This document shows, piece by piece, positions 24,031-33,948 of a stretch of DNA of 64,000 bases. Under the pieces are notes generated by a model. That model was not told where the DNA came from. It saw only the letters and a program-made list of their open reading frames with translations, and searched no databases. This stretch comes from Flaveria trinervia (Eukaryota > Streptophyta > Magnoliopsida > Asterales > Asteraceae). The position numbers and the translations under genes are program-made. The DNA lies in assembly GCA_025506515.1 (NCBI GenBank), contig CM046443.1, positions 87,660,985 to 87,724,984 of the forward strand, read 5' to 3'. The stretch's first letter is position 1, and each line of letters opens with the position of its first letter.

Positions 24031-24690
24031 CCATAACTATAGGGATCTAGGTTATTAGAAATGGTGACCTAGGCTATAGTATGCATGAACCTTATGGAAT
24101 TATATTTCTATCTTGTAAATTATATACTTTTCATGCTACATAATGCTATGCCTCTTACGTGCAATTTGATGCCTTAGCATAGGATTGCCTAACCATTGTT
24201 ATTTGTCTCCCTAAACTTAACTTTGATCCTTTGACTCCCCCGAACATGAACTCTCTTAATCTTATTCTCGTCGACACGTGGAATCTTATGTCTATGTTAT
24301 GACTTGGATCTTTAGACGTTACGTCTAATCTGTATAAATCTCATCAAGGTTTTGATTCTATGAACCTAAGAAATATTGTGTGACACATAGACACCTGTAT
24401 CCTGGTTTTCCTAGCAAAAGGCCCTCGGGCTAAGGCAAGCATATCGCATAAATCCTACGGGACTAGTTATGCTTACCTGGGGATTTCTGGGATGAGTGAT
24501 AAACTATGGTCAACATACACAAGTTTCTAAGGTAAATGGTCAATTCACCTTGACGTGTCAACGTTTTCAAATGGTAATGCGTTACCAAATGGAAATATCC
24601 CGTGTACCTTAAAACCCTTAGCTTATCTTTGTTAAACTACTATCCCCTGTTATCCCCGCTCCTGTAACTAACTCATTTTGTATATCCAGC
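24031..24690 (+). other. Untranslated leader of element E
   Basis: 660 bases between the primer site and the gag start. No ORF. Packaging signals would be expected here, but I cannot identify one. Confidence 0.6.
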
Positions 24691-25934
24691 ATGTCTCGTC
24701 ACCATGGAAAGCGTGGAAGTTCTGACCGTAAGCTAGCTGCTATGATTGCCCGACAAATGGCGGCCGTTCTTCCGACTATGGTTGCTGAACTTAATAGCAC
24801 ACTAATGGCTAATAGCAACAACAATACCAATGGGAACAATAGTGGTGCTAATGGAGACAATAGCAACAATCAAAACGGGAATAATCAACACGGGAACAAT
24901 CGTACTTGCACTTTCAAACACTTCAACTCGTGCAAACCCACTAGTTTTAGTGGAAAAGAAGGAGCCACGGGACTTCTCGAGTGGTTTGAAGGTATGGAGA
25001 ACACATTTATTATTAGCGAGTGCCCCGATGAGCTCAAGGTTCGCTATGCCACAAGTGTTCTTCAACAACGAGCGCTAACTTGGTGGAATAGTGAAAAGAG
25101 AAACCGGGGAACTGAGGTTGCAATGGCGATGCCCTGGGAGGAATTCAAAGATATTATGATCCAAAAGTTCTGCCCAAGAAGCGAGTTACAAAAGCTGGAG
25201 GAGGAATTCTGGAACCTTAAACAAGATGGTGGGAATCACTTGGCTTATTCCACCCGACATCATGAGTTGAGTATGCTTCTACACACATGGTGGACACCGT
25301 GCCCCGTAACATCGAGAAATTTATCAAGGGGGTGCCACCTCAAATTCAAGATGCTGTGGTGGGTAGTAGGCCCACAACTTTGGAGGAAGCGATTACTATC
25401 ACTGCACAGCTCACCGAGAATCATATAAGAGCTGGCACGATGTCGGCAAAGGGTTCCAAGGCTATGGTGAAGGTGACACCCGAGGCAACAAAGGAGTTAA
25501 AGGCCGAGTCATCTTCTCAAAACAAGAAACGTAAGTTCACTCCGACACGCAACTACGCCGTGACCGCTCCTAATGCTCCTCAAAAGCAAATGATGATTGC
25601 AAATCAAGCTCCCATGGCTAAGGTTTATGCTGGTCCACATCCTATGTGTAACACGTGCAAGTACCACCATGCAAGCAACATTCCATGTCGAGTCTGCTCT
25701 CTGTGTGGAAAGTATGGTCATTTAGTGGCTACTTGTCTTCGTGCGCCAAACAACACTGCCATACTTACCAACCGAACCTGTTACAACTGTGGCGAGGCTG
25801 GTCATATTCGCCCACAATGTCCTCGCAATGCGGGAACTGTGCCACCGGCTCGTGGAAGGGCTTTCAACATCAACGCCAACCAAGCGCAAGCCAACAACGA
25901 CGTGGTGAATGGTACGCCGTTAAATTTCTTCTAG
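24691..25934 (+). pseudogene. Gag of element E (one frameshift)
   Basis: Chromovirus gag starting at 24691 (MSRHHGKRGSSDRKLAAM). An Asn-rich segment (residues 45-75) precedes the retrotransposon gag domain (GLLEWFEGMENTF, RALTWWNSEKRNRG, EFKDIMIQKFCPRSE). A frameshift near 25280-25290 moves to the frame running to 25934. That frame carries two CCHC zinc knuckles: CSLCGKYGHLVATC (25695-25736) and CYNCGEAGHIRPQC (25779-25820), both with all ligands. The single shift makes it the least damaged gag in the window. Role: capsid and RNA binding. Confidence 0.85.
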
Positions 25935-26004
25935 TCCTTTTTCTTGTCTTGCAAAATTTCCTATCTAGTTCATCATATCAATAATAGGTTGTTACCAAAC
26001 AGGT

Positions 26005-27159
26005 ATGTATCTCGTAAATAAACATTATGCATCTGTATTGTTTGATTCGGGTGCTGATAGGAGTTTCGTGTCCCTGGAATTCGAGGTTTTACTTTCTAAA
26101 CCGCGCGTCAATCTAGAAAGATCTTTCACTGTCGAAATCGCCGACGGAAAATCTATTGTCGTGGACGTCGTAATACACGACTGCACTTTAAGCCTTAACG
26201 AACATGAGTTTTTCGTCGACCTTATTCCTATGCAATTGGGAAGCTTTGATGTTATCATTGGTATGGATTGGTTAGCCAAACATCGTGTGGAAATTCTATG
26301 TTTTGAGAAGTGTATCCGGATTCCTTTACCTACTGGAGATACTTTGAAGGTCTTTGGGGAGAAATCATCCCAAAGACTCAAACTCATGTCTTGTATCAAG
26401 GCTCGCAAGTGCTTAAGTAAAAACTACATGGCTTTCATGGCATATGTAGTTAATACGAAAGCCAAGGGTAAGGGGTTGAAAGACATTCCTGTTGTGCGAG
26501 ACTTTCCCGAAGTTTTTCCCGAAGATCTTAAAGGATTACCTCCCGTGCGAGAAGTTGAGTTCAAAATTGATTTAATCCCTGGTGCAAACCCTGTGGCTAA
26601 ATCGCCTTATCGTCTTGCACCTTCTGAAATGCAAGAGCTCGCTAGTCAACTGCAAGAGTTGACCGATAAGGGTTTTATTCGCCCTAGTTCATCACCGTGG
26701 GGCGCACCTGTACTATTTGTGAAGAAGAAGGATGGGTCATTCCGTATGTGCATCGACTACCGGGAACTCAACAAACTTACTATCAAAAACCGATACCCTC
26801 TTCCTCGAATCGATGATCTCTTCGACCAACTTCAAGGGGCAACTCAATTCTCAAAGATCGATCTACGCTCTGGGTATCATCAACTACGTGTTCACAATGA
26901 TGACATTCCAAAGACCGCTTTTCGTACTCGATATGGGCACTACGAGTTCATGGTTATGCCTTTTGGTTTGACCAATGCACCTGCCGTGTTCATGGATCTC
27001 ATGAATCGAGTATGTAAACCGTATTTGGATAAATTCGTAATCGTGTTCATTGATGACATTCTTATTATTCCAAGACGAAAATCGATCACGAGACACACTT
27101 GCGACAAGTACTTGACTTTTGAAGAAGGAGCAATTATACGCCAAGCTTTCCAAGTGTGA
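26005..27159 (+). pseudogene. Protease and reverse transcriptase of element E
   Basis: A 384-codon open stretch. The retropepsin domain has the active-site block [12 protein letters not shown] near residues 12-23, catalytic Asp intact. The RT follows: [39 protein letters not shown], then [15 protein letters not shown] with the first catalytic Asp and FIDDIL (27043-27060) with the catalytic pair. At about 27065 the frame is lost (RRKSITRHT...), and the true frame resumes at 27119. Only stops and short linker sequence lie between gag and this ORF. Confidence 0.85.
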
Positions 27160-27957
27160 ATTTTGGTTAGAAGAAGTTCAATTCTTAGGACATGTGGTGA
27201 ATAGCCAAGGTATTCACGTTGATCCTACTAAGATTGAAGCGGTGAAGAATTGGTGCATTCCCACAACCCCAACCGAGGTTCGTTCTTTTCTGGGTTTAGC
27301 GGGATATTACCGTAGGTTCATAGCAAATTTCTCGAAGATTGCTAAACCATTAACGGCGCTAACTCAAAAGAATCGACTCTTTGAATGGGGACCCGAGCAA
27401 GAAGAGGCTTTCGAGACATTGAAACGCAAGTTGTGTAACGCTCCTATTCTCACACTTCCCGATGGAAACGACGACTTTACCGTATATTGCGATGCCTCTA
27501 ATCAAGGTCTTGGTTGTGTTCTCATGCAACGAGGCAAAGTTATAGCATACGCGTCGAGGCAATTGAAGGTTCATGAGGTGAACTACACAACACATGATCT
27601 TGAACTTGGTGCTGTGGTTTTTGCATTGAAGATTTGGCGACACTATTATATGGAACGCAATGCATAGTCTACACCGATCATAAGAGTCTCCAACACGTGT
27701 TTAACCAAAAGGACCTCAACATGAGACAAAGACGATGGATCGAGCTAATTAGCGACTACGACTGCGACATTCGCTACCATCCTGGCAAGGCGAATGTTGT
27801 AGCCGACGCGCTAAGTCGCAAGGTTCACAATAAGACTGTCTCGCTTCAAGAGATTCGAGATCGAAGGCAATGGTTTGATACGCTAGGAGAATTTGATACG
27901 AGATCCATGTGGATGTCAACGAGGCTACTATCATGCTCAAAACATAAGGATCGATAG
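27119..27957 (+). pseudogene. RT C-terminus and RNase H of element E
   Basis: 27119-27667 encodes the RT thumb ([40 protein letters not shown]) and RNase H ([32 protein letters not shown]). A one-base shift near 27640 moves to the frame 27634-27957 (VYTDHKSLQHVFNQ, RYHPGKANVVADALSR). RNase H catalytic Asp residues are visible (CDAS, TDHK, ADALS). RNase H would degrade the RNA of RNA-DNA hybrids. Confidence 0.83.
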
Positions 27958-29040
27958 TGACCTCGAGTTATGCATTCGCGAGGCTCAACAAGCGGCACTA
28001 ACTGACGAAGGAAAAAATGAAGATTTGATGTCTAATGTTCGGTCACAATGGAGACAAAACCGAATGGCATGTGGTACTTCTTGAATCGACTTTGGATCCC
28101 AAATCGTGATAATCTTCGACACTTCATTATGAACGAAGCTCATCAAACCCGATATTCCATTCATCCTGGCTCCGATAAGATGTACATGGACTGCGTGGTC
28201 AATATTGGTGGCCTGGGATGAAGAAAGATATCGCGTCTTATGTTTCCAAGTGTCTCACGTGTGCAAGGGTCAAAGCCGAACATCAACGACCAAGTGGTTT
28301 ACTTGAGCAACCTGAAATCCCTATGTGGAAATGGGAGCATATATCCATGGATTTCATAACCAAGTTACCTCGTACACCTCGTGGTCATGATAGTATTTGG
28401 GTCATCGTTGACCGCTTGACCAAGACATCACACTTCATACCTATACGAGATACATACAAGGTTTCAAAGCTGGCTCGAATCTACATTGACGAAATTGTGA
28501 GCCGTCATGGCGTGCCTTTACACATCATTTCTGATCGAGATGCTCGTTTCACTTCACACTTCTGGTCTTCGATGCAAGAGCTCCTGGGAACTTAATTGGA
28601 TTTAAGTACGGCTTACCATCCTCAAACCGATGGTCAAACCGAACGAACAATCCAAACCCTTGAAGATCTTCTACGTCTTTGTGTCCTTGATTTTGGTGGT
28701 GATTGGGATACGCATTTACCGCTCGCGGAATTTTCGTATAATAATAGTTATCACTCAAGTATCAAAATGGCACCATTCGAGGCTTTGTATGGTCGTAAAT
28801 GCCGTTCCCCAATCTGTTGGACTGACATTGGGGAAAATATTATCACTGGCCCGGAACTTATTCAAGAAACGACCGACAAAATTCCAAAATTCGAAATAAT
28901 CTTGAGGTGGCTAGAAGTCGCCAAAAGAGTTATGCCGACAAAAGACGCAAACCATTGGAGTTTCAAGTCGACGACATGGTTCTTCTTAAAGTCTCTCCAT
29001 GGAAGGGTGTTGTACGCTTTGGGAAGAAGGGTAAGTTAGC
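27958..29040 (+). pseudogene. Integrase of element E
   Basis: Zinc-binding HHCC part near 28110-28270 in two frames (HETNEAH-type His pair, then CLTCARVK). The catalytic core has Asp in MDFITKLP, Asp in [10 protein letters not shown] and Glu in [16 protein letters not shown]. The frame is interrupted by a TAA at 28593, exactly between [10 protein letters not shown] and [13 protein letters not shown], and by shifts near 28200 and 28900. Inactive as written, although the TAA is one base from a sense codon. Confidence 0.82.
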
Positions 29041-29385
29041 CCCACGCTTTGTAGGACCTTTCAAGATTTTGAAAAGAATTGGGAAAGTGGCTTACAAACT
29101 GGAGTTACCTTCTGAACTTAACGGAGTTCATCCTGTCTTCCATGTCTCAAACCTGAGAAAGTGTCTGCTGATGAAAATTTGCATGTTCCACTAGAGGAAA
29201 TTCAAGTTGACGAGTCATTGCACTTTGTTGAGAAGCCTGTTGAGATTATGGATCGAACCCTTAAGAAGACCCGAACAACTACCACACCTATCGTTAAAGT
29301 TCGTTGGGAAAACAAACGTGGAGCTGAGTTCACTTGGGAGCGTGAGGATCATATGAAGGAGAGATACCCGCAATTGTTCTCTTAA
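28907..29385 (+). pseudogene. Integrase C-terminal and chromodomain-like tail of element E
   Basis: 28907-29160 encodes the GPY/F-type module ([54 protein letters not shown]). After a frameshift, 29161-29385 encodes EKPVEIMDRTLKKTR, VKVRWENKRGAEFTWERE and ends RYPQLFS. The VKVRW...FTWE block is the strand-helix core of a chromodomain-like module of plant chromoviruses, which is thought to bias insertion towards marked chromatin. The stop at 29383-29385 is the natural end of pol. Confidence 0.8.
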
Positions 29386-29415
29386 CTTATTCTTAATTCG
29401 GGACGAAATTCTTTT

Positions 29416-29428
29416 AAGTTGGGGAGAC
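29416..29428 (+). promoter_or_regulatory. Polypurine tract of element E
   Basis: AAGTTGGGGAGAC, directly before the 3' LTR. Confidence 0.88.
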
Positions 29429-31837
29429 TGTAACATCTTGTGTTTGGGTTAATTTAATGTTAGCCTTGTTAAATTCTTGCATGGGCTAATTGTGTTATTT
29501 ATGAAACTTATGGGTTGCTTATGATTATTATCTTAATTGCTCTTTTAAATTTATAAGAGTGATAATAATTATGTGTAATAATAATGATAATAATAATAAC
29601 AAATTTTAAGGGAAATAATAATTATATTACTAATAATAATAATAATAATAAGAACAATAAAAGTAATATGAAATGAAAAATTTCTAAACTTAAAAATGTT
29701 TGGTAAACTTAATCTAAACTCAAGGGGCCTCCTTGTCAATTTTGAAACTGTGAAAATAAAGTCTGAGCACGAAATAACAACTTTAAAACTTCAGGGACCA
29801 TTTGTGCAAATAACTCCAAACCTTTCCCCAAGGCCGCGTTCCGGCCAGAAGTCCGGCGGAGCTCCGACGAGCTCCGGCGACGGTCAAACGCTCAAATTTA
29901 TTCGTTTTCGAAGCCCAAAACCGACTCAAATCGTGTCGTTTGCATGTTTCGAACTTGATTACTCCATTAAATTAAGTTTAAACGTCGGTTTCGACCCTAA
30001 ACGATCGCATAACCGATATGCATTAAAGCATATAGCCGTTCGAGCATTTACAAATCATAATAGTCCAATTAAACTAACCTAAATGACTCTCTATCAATCA
30101 TTAATCGAATATCATCCTCAATTGCATCTGAAACAACCACAATTCGCAGATTTAACTTCACTTTTTATCGCGGATCTACACCACCCGAACACCACCATAA
30201 CAACCTGTTAACAACGAATTGATAGAGGGCTTTACATCGGGAGCATCATCCGAAGCTCCACACGAAGTAAATTGGTTTATCATCAACATTACACATCGTT
30301 CCCTCACCTCTCGTTTCGCGACTCGTTCATCAACGTGTGCACCTTCAATTGTCAATCGAAAGGGTAAATTGTTTACATGTATTCAATCGGTTGATCATGG
30401 GGAACAAAAGCCCCATGGTTAACAATGCCCCAAGCATCGATTAATCAGTCAATTTTGAATCACCCGATTCTAGGGTTCTTGGATTGGGGGTGTATTTGGG
30501 ATTTAATTCAAAAGAAATTGGAACTGAGTATTACCACGGCTGAGAGCCTTGGTTCAGCGGTAATATGGGAGGAGGTTAAACAGGAGGTCCCCGGTTCGAA
30601 TCCGGGGGACCCCATGTTTTATTTTTAAGGCTTTTTAGCCTTCATTTGAAATGTTTTTTTTTCTAAAAATTATAAGAATTGGTTTTATAACTTTTGTATA
30701 TTTTTTAAAGTTAATTATTCCTTTTCTGTAAATTTATATATTATGTTAACAAATATTATCAACAAATATAGTGTTTTATTATTTTTAGATAACAATTTAA
30801 CTCATTACATTATTTTAATCATTTTAAGGGTGGATTAATCATGATATTTTATAGAAATTACTTACATTTTATAAATTTAAATCCACAAGTTTTTTTTATA
30901 AAAGTTTTAAATTTTTTTTTTAAAAGTTTTATAAAAGATATGTTTTCTTTTATTAGACTATATATATGCATAATTTTCTCTAATAGGTTGTGATTATTTA
31001 GGTCCCCAAATTCCTAGCTCGCATTAAAACGTTAATCTAACTATTAACTTAAAACGTGTATATATAGGTGCCTTGTGAGAACTACGTTGGAATGTTGCTT
31101 ATTTTTATTAATCATCAATTATATATATTTGGTCAAGTGAGTATTCCATACCCCCTTTTTATACTTTCACACTTTGGGGTGAAACATGTTAATTATACTT
31201 TGCACTTGTAAACTTATTTGAGACTTGTAAACTTTATGGCAATACATCATGTTAAGTTGTGGTTAGTTGAACTTGTGTGGTTACCATGTTATGGAGTTAT
31301 ATGTACAATCATTAACTATTGCTAGCCCAGCGAAGTCATAGATCTATGGGTAAGACAAGCCTGCTTGGTTGATCCAAGTACACTTAGCTGATCGTATATA
31401 TACTTTTAACGTTGAGACTTGTAAAACATTGTCAAGGTTTGATTGTTGCATTGTCCATAGCATCCCTAATCACTATATTCACTAATTTATGACTTGATTT
31501 TGCCATCTTTTATATATACTTATGTATTAGAACTATGGAATGCTCACCAGCATTAGTGTTGATCTTTTATTTTTAACATGTTTCAGGTAATGCCCAAGTT
31601 TGATTGCTACACATTGAAGCTTACACATCTAGGAATGGACCTAGATAAATAAGTGAATTAAAATGACTTGCAATCTTTTATGTTATTTTGTTTGTTTCAT
31701 TGAGACTTAAACTTGTAATGATCCATTTGAATTTTATGATTAAATTTATATTTGAGTTATTAAATAGCGTTATGTGGCTGTGAACGATCTTAACTCTCAC
31801 TCCTCGACGTTTCCGCCGTCAAGGTTGGGGTGTGACA
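29429..31837 (+). repeat. 3' LTR of element E
   Basis: 2409-bp LTR ending in canonical GTGTGACA. It is nearly identical to 21600-24015. Visible differences are mostly one- to three-base indels (for example the TAA run and GGATTGGGGG against GGATTTGGGGG) with few substitutions. Confidence 0.93.
30544..30613 (+). promoter_or_regulatory. tRNA-like segment with A-box and B-box in 3' LTR of E
   Basis: Second copy of the 22721-22790 segment: A-box-like TGGTTCAGCGG at 30550-30560 and B-box GGTTCGAATCC at 30593-30603, unchanged. No pairing 5' acceptor strand. Confidence 0.6.
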
Positions 31838-32556
31838 ACGAGGTTCAAGGGTAAGGGTAGATGGGGGTTTGTGAATTTAGAGAGGGCTTGAAGAGGGGTT
31901 TTTAAGTCAAGCGCTCTTGTCGGGAGACGGTTCACAAGATAGGTTGTTGTGACAAGAGCTTCGGGCCAAAAAGATTTCGGAACTTGGGATTCAATCATGA
32001 GTGCACGAGTTATTTCTAAGAGGAAACGGTTTTTTCTTTCAAATACCCCGTTTTGTTCGGGGGTATGCGCGCATGAGGTTTGATGAAGTATTCCGTTTTC
32101 CTGACAAAACTATTTCATGGAAGTATTCACGAATTCCCCTCCATTATAGGACCTAAGAATTTGGATATCGTTCTTGAATTGGGTTTTAACCATGGCACAA
32201 AAATCTGTGAATTTTGAGAAAACTTTGGATTTATTTTTCAAGAGATAAACCCAAGTCATGCGGGTGCAATCATCAATAAATGTTACGATACAATGAAAGT
32301 TTCCCCCCCCCCCCCCACAACCTTTGCTGGCCCTCACACATCCGAATGAATTAATAAAAAAAGGAGAATCAACTTTAGTATCATTTGATTTGAAAGTGTG
32401 TCTATGACTCTTAGCCAAAAAACATGTCTCACAATTCAAGACATTATTTGTTGGAAATAATTCAAGAAATAAGCAATGTAAATAACCACTAGATGAGTGT
32501 ACCAATCTTCGGTGCCATAACCAAGCTTCCCTATCTTTAGATCCATGAGCTAGCAT
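31838..32556 (-). pseudogene. Pre-integrase and integrase of element D
   Basis: 32556-32400 encodes the GAG-pre-integrase block WLWHRRLVHSSSGYL and CETCFLAKSHRHTF with the HHCC ligands. 32370-32110 holds the core (FHCIVTFIDDCTRMTWVYLL, SYNGGEFV in place of SDNGGEF). 32109-31843 continues with HTPEQNGVFERKNRFLLEIT and PKSFWPEALVTTTYLVNR, which contains the catalytic Glu. The first Asp region is disturbed around a 14-base C run (32303-32316) that adds glycines. Element E cuts the gene at 31837. Confidence 0.83.
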
Positions 32557-32565
32557 TACAGTACC

Positions 32566-33157
32566 TTATCGAGTCACTTCATCCACGTAGTATAGTCCTT
32601 GCCGCTCAGTACCACGCCCAATGATCTTTCCTGTCCTGATGTCCTGTAAGATACAGAAGGTAGGATGCATTAGCACAACACAATTCAGTTCTTTTGTAAC
32701 ATGACTAATCGAAAGCAATTTATGAGATAAGGATGGAACATAAAGGCAATTTGACAGTTTCATGTTTGGTGAAACTTGAATAGTCCCTCCTCTTTTGACT
32801 TGAAGAATTTCTCCATTTGCGGTATGAATTCTAGTTTTTTGTGGTTTTGACATTGAACACATGACAGATATGTCATAGGTCATTGTGTCAGTAGCACCAC
32901 AGTCAAATATCCATGAGTATTTAATTTTTTCACTTTTTGTGGCCATGTTGACTTTCCCACTATTAGAAGAATTTTTTGACTCCGCCTTTTTTAAATCAAA
33001 AATGTCATTTGTGGTTTTTGAAACTTGGGATTCAATTATAATTCAAGAATTTTGGGGCTAAAGAATTGAGGGTTTAATACTGTCATACTAGAACTATCAG
33101 GTTTAAAATGAAAATGTTGAGAGAGTGAAGGGTTTAAGGTGTAACTCTCAAACCCTA
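32566..33157 (-). pseudogene. Protease of element D
   Basis: Frame 32946-32566 contains the Copia protease active site YSWIFDCGATDTMTYD (catalytic Asp present; D-C-G in place of the usual D-S-G) and ends in LYYVDEVTR, then a stop at 32566-32568. The same frame continues past this stop into the pre-integrase block, so the break is a single nonsense codon. 32950-33157 is Gag-protease linker, cut at 33157 by the insertion of B. Confidence 0.8.
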
Positions 33158-33913
33158 TGACTGGGTTTTAGTAAGAGTGATATTCTTACTGAGAATCGAA
33201 TATGATAATCAAGTCAACGATTGAGTGGCGGAAACAAACAATCGAAGAACAATCAAGCAAGAAAATTACTCATAAATTCTGTTTGTATTGATATATGAAT
33301 GTTGACAAATTACAGAGAATAATTACAACAAAATCCTTTATCTGTCAACCGTCACCTCAGTACGAGGTAAACTATTCTATTTATAGAAAAGACAAGATGC
33401 CTTTACAAAATGACTAAACTACCCTTGACCTATTACATCAGAAACTAGTCTAAGTCTTAATCCGCATCTCTGCTTGTTCATCCGCATTGAAAAATGCGGA
33501 TGAGATAATCTTGATCCACATTTCCACTTGATCATCAGCATTAGTAAGTTGGTCATCCGCATTGGTTAATACGGATGAACAAATACTTGTGCGCATTTGG
33601 TTGGTCATCCGCATTTGTCAATGCGGATGATCAAAGTCTTGTCCGCATCTTCTTTTGTTCTTCCGCATTAGTCAATGCGGAAGAGTAACTTGTTCAGCAT
33701 AAGTATTGTGTCTTCCGCATTAGTTAATGCGGAAGAGTAAACACTTGTCCGCATCATATTTTTATCTTCTGCATTGACTAATGCGGAAGATAACACTTGT
33801 TATTTTTCTTGCATATCTTCATCCGCATTGCATCTTGGACTTGTGGGATTCCAGCTGAACAATCATCAATTCACCCATTGGGTTGGCATGTATGATCCTT
33901 TCAGGGTGCAACA
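33158..33913 (-). repeat. 3' LTR of element B
   Basis: 756-bp LTR, partner of 61157-61910. The segment 33450-33840 is a dense array of hairpins with arms such as TCATCCGCATT and AATGCGGATGA (near 33605-33630), or TCTTCCGCATT and AATGCGGAAGA (near 33658-33685 and 33710-33735). Confidence 0.93.
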
Positions 33914-33928
33914 ATACTCCCCCTAAGG
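33914..33928 (-). promoter_or_regulatory. Polypurine tract of element B
   Basis: The complement reads CCTTAGGGGGAGTAT, abutting the 3' LTR. Confidence 0.88.
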
Positions 33929-33948
33929 ATTATACAGCCTAGTTTTCC

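Larger units (their letters stand above)
21600..31837 (+). mobile_element. Chromovirus-like Ty3/Gypsy retrotransposon E (Tekay/Del type)
   Basis: Complete Gypsy element of 10,238 bp on the + strand, inserted in the integrase region of D. Exact target duplication ACGAG at 21595-21599 and 31838-31842. Two 2.4-kb LTRs begin TGTAACATCTTG. Order inside: primer site, gag with two zinc knuckles, protease, RT, RNase H, integrase, a chromodomain-like tail and a purine tract. Gypsy order and long LTRs suggest the Tekay/Del clade. The two LTRs are close copies, so insertion is comparatively recent, yet the ORFs contain several frameshifts and stops. Confidence 0.92.

Noticed and set aside
33450..33840. 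CRISPR-like repeat pattern
   Set aside because: Repeats are palindromic, irregularly spaced and inside a plant LTR; there are no unique spacers of constant length and no cas genes.
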